Source: Cinclus cinclus (Eukaryota; Chordata; Aves; Passeriformes; Cinclidae). Taken from it: DNA of 64,000 nt. This document shows positions 50,716 to 62,900 of this stretch, piece by piece; within the stretch, counting starts at the first letter, position 1, and each line of letters opens with the position of its first letter. The stretch is from positions 124,001 to 188,000 of the forward strand of contig NC_085073.1 of assembly GCF_963662255.1 (NCBI RefSeq), in the 5' to 3' direction. The translations under genes were made by a program, and so were the position numbers. The notes beneath the pieces were generated by a model. It did no database searches and was not told the DNA's origin. It saw nothing but the letters and a program-made list of their open reading frames with translations.

Positions 50716-53700
50716 CTCTTAACCTCTGTGGTGTCACAATGCATCCCATGCCCTTTTAGGCCACTGGATGTCACAATGAACGATTTCATTTTTGGCCTCC
50801 ATGGTGGCATAATTTTACCAGGTTTTAATTGGGCCCCATGCTTTCACAATCCATCCCTGGCCCTTTTAGGCCCATTGGTTTCACAAGGAACCATTAGATT
50901 TTTAGCCTCCATTGGGTAACAATGGTTCCTTGCTTGTCTTAACCTCTGTGGTGTCACAATGCATTCCATGCCATTTTAGGCCACTTGATGTCACAATGAA
51001 TCATTTGATTCTTGGCCTCCATGGTGTCATAATGGTTCCTTGTTTCTATTGGTCCCCATGCTGTCACAATTCATCCCTGGCCATTTTACGCCCCCTGGTG
51101 CCAAATGGGATCCTGGGATTATTAGCCTCCATTGGGTCACAATGGATCCTTGCTTCTCTTAACCCCTGTGGTGTCACAATGCATCCCATGCCCTTTTAGG
51201 CCACTTGATGTCACAATGAATCATTTGATTCTTGGCCTCCATGGTGGCATAATAGATCCTTGCTTCTATTGGTCCCCGTGCTGTAACAATCCATCCCTGG
51301 CCATTTTAGGCCCCCTGGTGTCACAAGGGATCATTAGATTTTTAGCAAGCATTGGGTCACAATGGTTCCTTGCTTCTCTTAACCTCTGTGGTGTCACAAT
51401 GCATCCCATGCCCTTTTAGGCCACTTGATGTCACAATGAATCATTTGATTCTTGGCCTCCATGGTGACATAATAGACCCTTGCTTCTATTGGTCCCCGTG
51501 CTGTAACAATTCATCCCTGGCCCTTTTTATACCCCCTGGTGCCACAAGGGATCATTAGATTGTTAGCCTGCATTGGGTCACAATGGTTCCTTGCTTCTCT
51601 TAACCTCTGTGGTGTCACAATGCATTCCAAGACCTTTTAGGCCACTTGGTCTTACAATGAACCATTTGATTCTTGGCCTTCATGGTGTCATAATGGTTCC
51701 TTGTTTCTATTGGTCCCCATGCTGTCACAATTCATCCCTGGCCCTTTTACGCCCCCTGGTGTCAAATGGGATCCTGGGATTATTAGCCTCCATTGGGTCA
51801 CAATGGATCCTTGCTTCTCTTAACCCCTGTGGTGTCACAATGCATCCCATGCCCTTTTAGGCCACTTGATGTCACAATGAATCATTTGATTCTTGGCCTC
51901 CATGGTGGCATAATTGTACCAGGTTTTAATTGGTCCCCGTGCTGTAACAATCCATCCCTGGCCATTTTAGGCCCCCTGGTGTCACAAGGGATCATTAGGT
52001 TGTTAGCCTGCATTGGGTCACAATGGTTCCTTGCTTCTCTTAACCCCTGTGGTGTCACAATGCATCCCATGTCCTTTTAGGCCACTTGATGTCACAATGA
52101 ATCATTTGATTTTTGGCCTCCATGGTGGCATAATTTTACCCGGTTTTAATTGGGCCCCATGCTTTCACAATTCATCCCTGGCCGTTTTAGGCCCATTGGT
52201 GTCACAAGGGACCATTAGATTGTTAGCCTCCATTGGGTAACAATGGTTCCTTGCTTGTCTTATCCTCTGTGGTGTCACGATGCATTCCATGCCATTTTAG
52301 GCCACTTGATGTCACAATGAATCATTTGATTCTTGGCCTCCATGGTGTCATAATGGTTCCTTGTTTCTATTGGGCCCCATGCTGTCACAATTCATCCCTG
52401 GCCCTTTTACGCCCCCTGGTGTCAAATGGGATCCTGGGATTATTAGCCTCCATTGGGTCACAATGGATCCTTGCTTCTCTTAACCCCTGTGGTGTCACAA
52501 TGCATCCCATGCCCTTTTAGGCCACTTGATGTCACAATGAATCATTTGATTCTTGGCCTCCATGGTGTCATAATGGTTCCTTGTTTCTATTGGGCCCCAT
52601 GCTGTCACAATTAATCCCTGGCCCTTTTAGGACCCCTGGTGTCAAATGGGATCCTGGGATTATTAGCTTCCATTGGGTCACAATGGATCCTTGCTTCTCT
52701 TAACCCCTGTGGTGTCACAATGCATCCCATGCCCTTTTAGGCCACTTGATGTCACAATGAATCATTTGAGTCTTGGCCTCCATGGTGACATAATAGATCC
52801 TTGCTTCTATTGGTCCCCGTGCTGTTACAATTCATCCCTGGCCCTTTTTATAGCCCCTGGTGCCACAAGGGATCATTAGATTGTTAGCCTGCATTGGGTC
52901 ATAATGGTTCCTTGCTTCTCTTAACCTCTGTGGTGTCACAATGCATCCCATGCCCTTTTAGGCCACTTGATGTCACAATGAATCATTTGATTCTTGGCCT
53001 CCATGGTGGCATAATAGATCCTTGCTTCTATTGGTCCCCGTGCTGTGACAATCCATCCCTGGCCATTTTAGGCCCCCTGGTGTCACAAAGGATCATTAGA
53101 TTGTTAGCCTGCATTGGGTCACAATGGTTCCTTGCTTCTCTTAACCCCTGTGGTGTCACAATGCATCCCATGCCCTTTTAGGCCACTTGATGTCACAATG
53201 AATCATTTGATTCTTGGCCTCCATGGTGACATAATAGATCCTTGCTTCCATTGGTCCCCGTGCTGTTACAATCCATCCCTGGCCATTTTAGGCCCCCTGG
53301 TGTCACAAGGGATCATTAGATTTTTAGCAAGCATTGGGTCACAATGGTTCCTTGCTTCTCTTAACCTCTGTGGTGTCACAATGCATCCCATGCCATTTTA
53401 GGCCACTTGATGTCACAATGAATCATTTGATTCTTGGCCTCCATGGTGACATAATAGACCGTTGCTTTTATTGGTCCCCGTGCTGTAACAATTCATCCCT
53501 GGCCCTTTTTATACCCCCTGGTGCCACAAGGGATCATTAGATTGTTAGCCTGCATTGGGTCACAATGGATCCTTGCTTCTCTTAACCTCTGTGGTGTCAC
53601 AATGCATTCCAAGCCCTTTTAGGCCACTTGGTCTTACAATGACCCATTTGATTCTTGGCCTTCATGGTGTCATAATGGTTCCTTGTTTCTATTGGTCCCC

Positions 53701-53808
53701 ATGCTGTCACAATTCATCCCTGGCCCTTTTAAGCTCCCTGGTGTCAGATGGGATCCTGGGATTATTAGCCTCCATTGGGTCACAATGGATCCTTGCTTCT
53801 CTGAACCC
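50716..53808 (+). repeat. Mixed-order array segment
   Basis: About 14 monomers. The start (50.7-51.3 kb) resembles 49.4-49.95 kb at offset 1,321 (six monomers) but with private changes such as GGTTTCACAAGG and CTTGCTTGTC. Near 51,911 a GGCATAATTGTACCAGG D head is joined to a TTGGTCCCCGTGC tail. That chimera suggests exchange inside a sub-repeat. No gene or foreign insertion is seen. Confidence 0.82.
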
Positions 53809-54657
53809 CTGTGGTGTCACAATGCATCCCATGCCCTTTTAGGCCACTTGATGTCACAATGAATCATTTGATTCTTGGCCTCCATGGTGGCATAATAGAT
53901 CCTTGCTTCTATTGGTCCCCGTGCTGTAACAATCCATCCCTGGCCCTTTTATGCCCCCTGGTGTCACAAGGGATCATTAGATTGTTAGCCTGCATTGGGT
54001 CACAATGGTTCCTTGCTTCTCTTAGGCCCTGTGGTGTCACAATGCATCCCATGCCCTTTTAGGCCACTTGATTTCACAATGAATCATTTGATTCTTGGCC
54101 TCCATGGTGACATAATAGATCCTTGTTTCTATTGGTCCCCGTGCTGTAACAATTCATCCCTGGCCCTTTTTATAGCCCCTGGTGCCACAAGGGATCATTA
54201 GATTGTTAGCCTGCATTGGGTCACAATGGTTCCTTGCTTCTCTTAACCTCTGTGGTGTCACAATGCATTCCAAGCCCTTTTAGGCCACTTGGTCTTACAA
54301 TGAACCATTTGATTCTTGGCCTTCATGGTGTCATAATGGTTCCTTGTTTCTATTGGTCCCCATGCTGTCACAATTCATCCCTGGCCCTTTTACGCCCCCT
54401 GGTGTCAAATGGGATCCTGGGATTATTAGCCTCCATTGGGTCACAATGGATCCTTGCTTCTCTTAACCCCTGTGGTGTCACAATGCATCCCATGCCCTTT
54501 TAGGCCACTTGATGTCAATGAATCATTTGATTCTTGGCCTCCATGGTGACATAATAGATCCTTGCTTCTATTGGTCCCCATGCTGTCACAATTAATCCCT
54601 GGCCCTTTTACTCCCCCTGGTGTCAAATGGGATCCTGGGATTATTAGCCTGCATTGG

Positions 54658-54876
54658 GTCACAATGGTTCCTTGGTTCTCTTAGCCCCTGTGGTGTCACA
54701 ATGCATCCCATGCCCTTTTAGGCCACTTGGTGTTACAATGAATCATTTTAGTCTTGGTGTCTATTGTGTCATAATATTTCCAAGTTTCATTGTGCCCCAT
54801 GCTTTCACAATTCATCCCTGGCCCGATTGCAACCTCTGGTGTCACAATGGATCATTAGATTGTTAGCCTCCATTGG
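54658..54876 (+). repeat. Rare divergent monomer 6 (219 bp)
   Basis: Divergent lineage with a private 1-bp deletion in D (CCAAGTTTCATTGTGCC) and CATTTTAGTC in C. It lies inside the first copy of the 1,538-bp duplication. Confidence 0.85.
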
Positions 54877-56195
54877 GTAACAATGGTTCCTTGCTTCTCT
54901 TAACCTCTGTGGTGTCACAATGCATTCCATGCCATTTTAGGCCACTTGATGTCACAATGAATCATTTGATTCTTGGCCTCCATGGTGTCATAATGGTTCC
55001 TTGTTTCTATTGGGCCCCATGCTGTCACAATTCATCCCTGGCCCTTTTACGCCCCCTGGTGCCAAATGGGATCCTGGGATTATTAGCCTCCATTGGGTCA
55101 CAATGGATCCTTGCTTCTCTTAACCCCTGTGGTGTCACAATGCATCCCATGCCCTTTTAGGCCACTTGATGTCACAATGAATCATTTGATTCTTGGCGTC
55201 CATGGTGGCATAATAGATCCTTGCTTCCATTGGTCCCCGTGCTGTAACAATCCATCCCTGGCCATTTTAGGCCCCCTGGTGTCACAAGGGATCATTAGAT
55301 TTTTAGCAAGCATTGGGTCACAATGGTTCCTTGCTTCTCTTAACCTCTGTGGTGTCACAATGCATCCCATGCCCTTTTAGGCCACTTGATGTCACAATGA
55401 ATCATTTGATTCTTGGCCTCCATGGTGGCATAATAGATCCTTGCTTCTATTGGTCCCCGTGCTGTAACAATCCATCCCTGGCCCTTTTATGCCCCCTGGT
55501 GTCACAAGGGATCATTAGATTGTTAGCCTGCATTGGGTCACAATGGTTCCTTGCTTCTCTTAGGCCCTGTGGTGTCACAATGCATCCCATGCCCTTTTAG
55601 GCCACTTGATTTCACAATGAATCATTTGATTCTTGGCCTCCATGGTGACATAATAGATCCTTGTTTCTATTGGTCCCCGTGCTGTAACAATTCATCCCTG
55701 GCCCTTTTTATAGCCCCTGGTGCCACAAGGGATCATTAGATTGTTAGCCTGCATTGGGTCACAATGGTTCCTTGCTTCTCTTAACCTCTGTGGTGTCACA
55801 ATGCATTCCAAGCCCTTTTAGGCCACTTGGTCTTACAATGAACCATTTGATTCTTGGCCTTCATGGTGTCATAATGGTTCCTTGTTTCTATTGGTCCCCA
55901 TGCTGTCACAATTCATCCCTGGCCCTTTTACGCCCCCTGGTGTCAAATGGGATCCTGGGATTATTAGCCTCCATTGGGTCACAATGGATCCTTGCTTCTC
56001 TTAACCCCTGTGGTGTCACAATGCATCCCATGCCCTTTTAGGCCACTTGATGTCAATGAATCATTTGATTCTTGGCCTCCATGGTGACATAATAGATCCT
56101 TGCTTCTATTGGTCCCCATGCTGTCACAATTAATCCCTGGCCCTTTTACTCCCCCTGGTGTCAAATGGGATCCTGGGATTATTAGCCTGCATTGG

Positions 56196-56414
56196 GTCAC
56201 AATGGTTCCTTGGTTCTCTTAGCCCCTGTGGTGTCACAATGCATCCCATGCCCTTTTAGGCCACTTGGTGTTACAATGAATCATTTTAGTCTTGGTGTCT
56301 ATTGTGTCATAATATTTCCAAGTTTCATTGTGCCCCATGCTTTCACAATTCATCCCTGGCCCGATTGCAACCTCTGGTGTCACAATGGATCATTAGATTG
56401 TTAGCCTCCATTGG
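56196..56414 (+). repeat. Rare divergent monomer 7 (219 bp)
   Basis: The duplicate of the monomer at 54,658, with the same 1-bp deletion and substitutions. It confirms that the whole 1,538-bp unit was copied. Confidence 0.85.
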
Positions 56415-56965
56415 GTAACAATGGTTCCTTGCTTCTCTTAACCTCTGTGGTGTCACAATGCATTCCATGCCATTTTAGGCCACTTGATGTCACAATGAAT
56501 CATTTGATTCTTGGCCTCCATGGTGTCATAATGGTTCCTTGTTTCTATTGGGCCCCATGCTGTCACAATTCATCCCTGGCCCTTTTACGCCCCCTGGTGC
56601 CAAATGGGATCCTGGGATTATTAGCCTCCATTGGGTCACAATGGATCCTTGCTTCTCTTAACCCCTGTGGTGTCACAATGCATCCCATGCCCTTTTAGGC
56701 CACTTGATGTCACAATGAATCATTTGATTCTTGGCGTCCATGGTGGCATAATAGATCCTTGCTTCCATTGGTCCCCGTGCTGTAACAATCCATCCCTGGC
56801 CATTTTAGGCCCCCTGGTGTCACAAGGGATCATTAGATTTTTAGCAAGCATTGGGTCACAATGGTTCCTTGCTTCTCTTAACCTCTGTGGTGTCACAATG
56901 CATCCCATGCCCTTTTAGGCCACTTGATGTCACAATGAATCATTTGATTCTTGGCCTCCATGGTG

Positions 56966-59900
56966 ACATAATAGACCCTTGCTTCTATTGGTCCCCGTGC
57001 TGTAACAATTCATCCCTGGCCCTTTTTATACCCCCTGGTGCCACAAGGGATCATTAGATTGTTAGCCTGCATTGGGTCACAATGGTTCCTTGCTTCTCTT
57101 AACCCCTGTGGTGTCACAATGCATCCCATGCCCTTTTAGGCCACTGGATGTCAAAATGAATCATTTGATTTTTGGCCTCCATGGTGGCATAATTGTACCA
57201 GGTTTTAATTGGTCCCCATGCTGTCACAATTCATCCCTGGCCCTTTTAGGCCCATTGGTGTCACAAGGAACCATTAGATTGTTAGCCTCCTTTGGGTAAC
57301 AATGGTTCCTTGCTTCTCTTAACCTCTGTGGTGTCACAATGCATTCCATGCCATTTTAGGCCACTTGATGTCACAATGAATCATTTGATTCTTGGCCTCC
57401 ATGGTGTCATAATGGTTCCTTGTTTCTATTGGGCCCCATGCTGTCACAATTCATCCCTGGCCCTTTTACGCCCCCTGGTGCCAAATGGGATCCTGGGATT
57501 ATTAGCCTCCATTGGGTCACAATGGATCCTTGCTTCTCTTAACCCCTGTGGTGTCACAATGCATCCCATGCCCTTTTAGGCCACTTGATGTCACAATGAA
57601 TCATTTTATTTTTGGCGTCCATGGTGGCATAATAGATCCTTGCTTCTATTGGTCCCCGTGCTGTAACAATCCATCCCTGGCCATTTTAGGCCCCCTGGTG
57701 TCACAAGGGATCATTAGATTTTTAGCAAGCATTGGGTCACAATGGTTCCTTGCTTCTCTTAACCTCTGTGGTGTCACAATGCATCCCATGCCCTTTTAGG
57801 CCACTTGATGTCACAATGAATCATTTGATTCTTGGCCTCCATGGTGACATAATAGACCCTTGCTTCTATTGGTCCCCGTGCTGTAACAATTCATCCCTGG
57901 CCCTTTTTATAGCACCTGGTGCCACAAGGGATCATTAGATTGTTAGCCTGCATTGGGTCACAATGGTTCCTTGCTTCTCTTAACCTCTGTGGTGTCACAA
58001 TGCATTCCAAGCCCTTTTAGGCCACTTGGTCTTACAATGACCCATTTGATTCTTGGCCTTCATGGTGTCATAATGGTTCCTTGTTTCTATTGGTCCCCAT
58101 GCTGTCACAATTCATCCCTGGCCCTTTTACGCCCCCTGGTGTCAAATGGGATCCTGGGATTATTAGCCTCCATTGGGTCACAATGGATCCTTGCTTCTCT
58201 GAACCTCTGTGGTGTCACAATGCATCCCATGCCCTTTTAGGCCACTTGATGTCACAATGAATCATTTGATTCTTGGCCTCCATGGTGGCATGATAGATCC
58301 TTGCTTCTATTGGTCCCCGTGCTGTAACAATCCATCCCTGGCCATTTTAGGACCCCTGGTGTCACAAGGGACCATTAGATTTTTAGCCTGCATTTGGTCA
58401 CAATGGTTCCTTGCTTCTCTTAACCCCTGTGGTGTCACAATGCATCCCATGCCCTTTTAGGCCACTTGATGTCACAATGAATCATTTGATTTTTGGCCTC
58501 CATGGTGGCATAATTGTACCAGGTTTTAATTGGGCCCCATGCTTTCACAATTCATCCCTGGCCCTTTTAGGCCCATTGGTGTCACAAGGAACCATTAGAT
58601 TGTTAGCCTCCATTGGGTAACAATGGTTCCTTGCTTCTCTTAACCTCTGTGGTGTCACAATGCATTCCATGCCATTTTAGGCCACTTGATGTCACAATGA
58701 ATCATTTGATTCTTGGCCTCCATGGTGTCATAATGGTTCCTTGTTTCTATTGGTCCCCATGCTGTCACAATTAATCCCTGGCCCTTTTACGCCCCCTGGT
58801 GCCTAATGGGATCCTGGGATTATTAGCCTCCATTGGGTCACAATGGATCCTTGCTTCTCTTAACCCCTGTGGTGTCACAATGCATCCCATGCCCTTTTAG
58901 GCCACTTGATGTCACAATGAATCATTTGATTCTTGGCGTCCATGGTGGCATAGTAGATCCTTGCTTCCATTGGTCCCCGTGCTGTAACAATCCATCCCTG
59001 GCCATTTTAGGCCCCCTGGTGTCACAAGGGATCATTAGATTTTTAGCAAGCATTGGGTCACAATGGTTCCTTGCTTCTCTTAACCTCTGTGGTGTCACAA
59101 TGCATCCCATGCCCTTTTAGGCCACTTGATGTCACAATGAATCATTTGATTCTTGGCCTCCATGGTGACATAATAGACCCTTGCTTCTATTGGTCCCCGT
59201 GCTGTAACAATTCATCCCTGGCCCTTTTTATACCCCCTGGTGCCACAAGGGATCATTAGATTGTTAGCCTGCTTTGGGTCACAATGGTTCCTTGCTTCTC
59301 TTAACCTCTGTGGTGTCACAATGCATTCCAAGCCCTTTTAGGCCACTTGGTCTTACAATGAACCATTTGATTCTTGGCCTTCATGGTGTCATAATGGTTC
59401 CTTGTTTCTATTGGTCCCCATGCTGTCACAATTCATCCCTGGCCCTTTTACGCCCCCTGGTGTCAAATGGGATCCTGGGATTATTAGCCTCCATTGGGTC
59501 ACAATGGATCCTTGCTTCTCTGAACCCCTGTGGTGTCACAATGCATCCCATGCCCTTTTAGGCCACTTGATGTCACAATGAATCATTTGATTCTTGGCCT
59601 CCATGGTGGCATAATAGATCCTTGCTTCTATTGGTCCCCGTGCTGTAACAATCCATCCCTGGCCATTTTAGGCCCCCTGGTGTCACAAGGGACCATTAGA
59701 TTTTTAGCCTGCATTGGGTCACAATGGTTCCTTGCTTCTCTTAACCCCTGTGGCGTCACAATGCATCCCATGCCCTTTTAGGCCACTTGATGTCACAATG
59801 AATCATTTGATTCTTGGCCTCCATGGTGACATAATAGATCCTTGCTTCTATTGGTCCCCGTGCTGAAACAATTCATCCCTGGCCCTTTTTATAGCCCCTG

Positions 59901-62900
59901 GTGCCACAAGGGATCATTAGATTGTTAGCCTGCATTGGGTCACAATGGTTCCTTGCTTCTCTTAACCTCTGTGGTGTCACAATGCATTCCAAGCCCTTTT
60001 AGGCCACTTGGTCTTACAATGAACCATTTGATTCTTGGCCTTCATGGTGTCATAATGGTTCCTTGTTTCTATTGGTCCCCATGCTGTCACAATTCATCCC
60101 TGGCCCTTTTACGCCCCCTGGTGTCAAATGGGATCCTGGGATTATTAGCCTCCATTGGGTCACAATGGATCCTTGCTTCTCTTAACCCCTGTGGTGTCAC
60201 AATGCATCCCATGCCCTTTTAGGCCACTTGATGTCACAATGAATCATTTGATTCTTGGCCTCCGTGGTGACATAATAGATCCTTGCTTCTATTGGTCCCC
60301 GTGCTGTTACAATTCATCCCTGGCCCTTTTTATAGCCCCTGGTGCCACAAGGGATCATTAGATTGTTAGCCTGCATTGGGTCACAATGGTTCCTTGCTTC
60401 TCTTAACCTCTGTGGTGTCACAATGCATCCCATGCCCTTTTAGGCCACTTGATGTCACAATGAATCATTTGATTCTTGGCCTCCATGGTGGCATAATAGA
60501 TCCTTGTTTCTTTTGGTGCACGTGCTGTAACAATCCATCCCTGGCCATTTTAGGCCCCCTGGTGTCACAAGGGATCATTAGATTGTTAGCCTGCATTGGG
60601 TCACAATGGTTCCTTGCTTCTCTTAACCTCTGTGGTGTCACAATGCATCCCATGCCCTTTTAGGCCACTTGATGTCACAATGAATCATTTGATTCTTGGC
60701 CTCCATGGTGACATAATAGACCCTTGCTTCTATGGGTCCCCGTGCTGCAACAATTCATCCCTGGCCCTTTTTATACCCCCTGGTGTCAAATGGGATCCTG
60801 GGATTATTAGCCTCCATTGGGTGACAATGGATCCTTGCTTCTCTTAACCCCTGTGGTGTCACAATGCATCCCATGCCCTTTTAGGCCACTTGATGTCACA
60901 ATGAATCATTTGATTCTTGGCCTCCATGGTGACATAATAGACCCTTGCTTCTATTGGTCCCCGTGCTGTAACAATTCATCCCTGGCCCTTTTTATACCCC
61001 CTGGTGCCACAAGGGATCATTAGATTGTTAGCCTGCTTTGGGTCACAATGGTTCCTTGCTTCTCTTAACCTCTGTGGTGTCACAATGCATTCCAAGCCCT
61101 TTTAGGCCACTTGGTCTTACAATGAACCATTTGATTCTTGGCCTTCATGGTGTCATAATGGTTCCTTGTTTCTATTGGTCCCCATGCTGTCACAATTCAT
61201 CCCTGGCCCTTTTACGCCCCCTGGTGTCAAATGGGATCCTGGGATTAGTAGCCTCCATTGGGTCACAATGGATCCTTGCTTCTCTGAACCCCTGTGGTGT
61301 CACAATGCATCCCATGCCCTTTTAGGCCACTTGATGTCACAATGAATCATTTGATTCTTGGCCTCCATGGTGGCATAATAGATCCTTGCTTCTATTGGTC
61401 CCCGTGCTGTAACAATCCATCCCTGGCCATTTTAGGCCCCCTGGTGTCACAAGGGATCATTAGATTGTTAGCCTGCATTGGGTCACAATGGTTCCTTGCT
61501 TCTCTTAGCCCCTGTGGTGTCACAATGCATCCCATGCCCTTTTAGGCCACTTGATGTCACAATGAATCATTTGAGTCTTGGCCTCCATGGTGACATAATA
61601 GATCCTTGCTTCTATTGGTCCCCGTGCTGTAACAATTCATCCCTGGCCCTTTTTATACCCCCTGGTGCCACAAGGGATCATTAGATTGTTAGCCTGCATT
61701 GGGTCACAATGGTTCCTTGCTTCTCTTAACCTCTGTGGTGTCACAATGCATTCCAAGCCCTTTTAGGCCACTTGGTCTTACAATGAACCATTTGATTCTT
61801 GGCCTTCATGGTGTCATAATGGTTCCTTGTTTCTATTGGTCCCCATGCTGTCACAATTCATCCCTGGCCCTTTTACGCCCCCTGGTGTCAAATGGGATCC
61901 TGGGATTATTAGCCTCCATTGGGTCACAATGGATCCTTGCTTCTCTGAACCCCTGTGGTGTCACAATGCATCCCATGCCCTTTTAGGCCACTTGATGTCA
62001 CAATGAATCATTTGATTCTTGGCCTCCATGGTGGCATAATAGATCCTTGCTTCTATTGGTCCCCGTGCTGTAACAATCCATCCCTGGCCATTTTAGGCCC
62101 CCTGGTGTCACAAGGGACCATTAGATTGTTAGCCTGCATTGGGTCACAATGGTTCCTTGCTTCTCTTAACCCCTGTGGTGTCACAATGCATCCCATGCCC
62201 TTTTAGGCCACTTGATGTCACAATGAATCATTTGATTTTTGGCCTCCATGGTGGCATAATTGTACCAGGTTTTAATTGGGCCCCATGCTTTCACAATTCA
62301 TCCCTGGCCCTTTTAGGCCCATTGGTGTCACAAGGAACCATTAGATTGTTAGCCTCCATTGGGTAACAATGGTTCCTTGCTTCTCTTAACCTCTGTGGTG
62401 TCACAATGCATTCCATGCCATTTTAGGCCACTTGATGTCACAATGAATCATTTGATTCTTGGCCTCCATGGTGTCATAATGGTTCCTTGTTTCTATTGGT
62501 CCCCATGCTGTCACAATTCATCCCTGGCCCTTTTACGCCCCCTGGTGTCAAATGGGATCCTGGGATTATTAGCCTCCATTGGGTCACAATGGATCCTTGC
62601 TTCTCTTAACCCCTGTGCTGTCACAATGCATCCCATGCCCTTTTAGGCCACTTGATGTCACAATGAATCATTTGATTCTTGGCCTCCATGGTGGCATAAT
62701 AGATCCTTGCTTCTATTGGTCCCCGTGCTGTAACAATCCATCCCTGCCCATTTTAGGCCCCCTGGTGTCACAAGGGATCATTAGATTGTTAGCCTGCATT
62801 GGGTCACAATGGTTCCTTGCTTCTCTTAACCTCTGTGGTGTCACAATGCATCCCATGCCCTTTTAGGCCACTTGATGTCACAATGAATCATTTGATTCTT

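Larger units (their letters stand above)
53809..56965 (+). repeat. 1,538-bp (seven-monomer) tandem duplication
   Basis: Bases 53,809-55,427 appear identical to 55,347-56,965 at offset 1,538. Seven monomers give 1,540 bp; the net -2 is the sum of one -2 form (GATGTCAATG), one +1 form (CTTTTTATAGCC) and one -1 form (CAAGTTTCATTG), all present in both copies. Rare variants GATTTCACAATG, TTACTCCCCC, CTTGGTTCTC and CATTTTAGTC recur at the same positions. Divergence starts at 55,428 G against 56,966 A. Confidence 0.85.
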
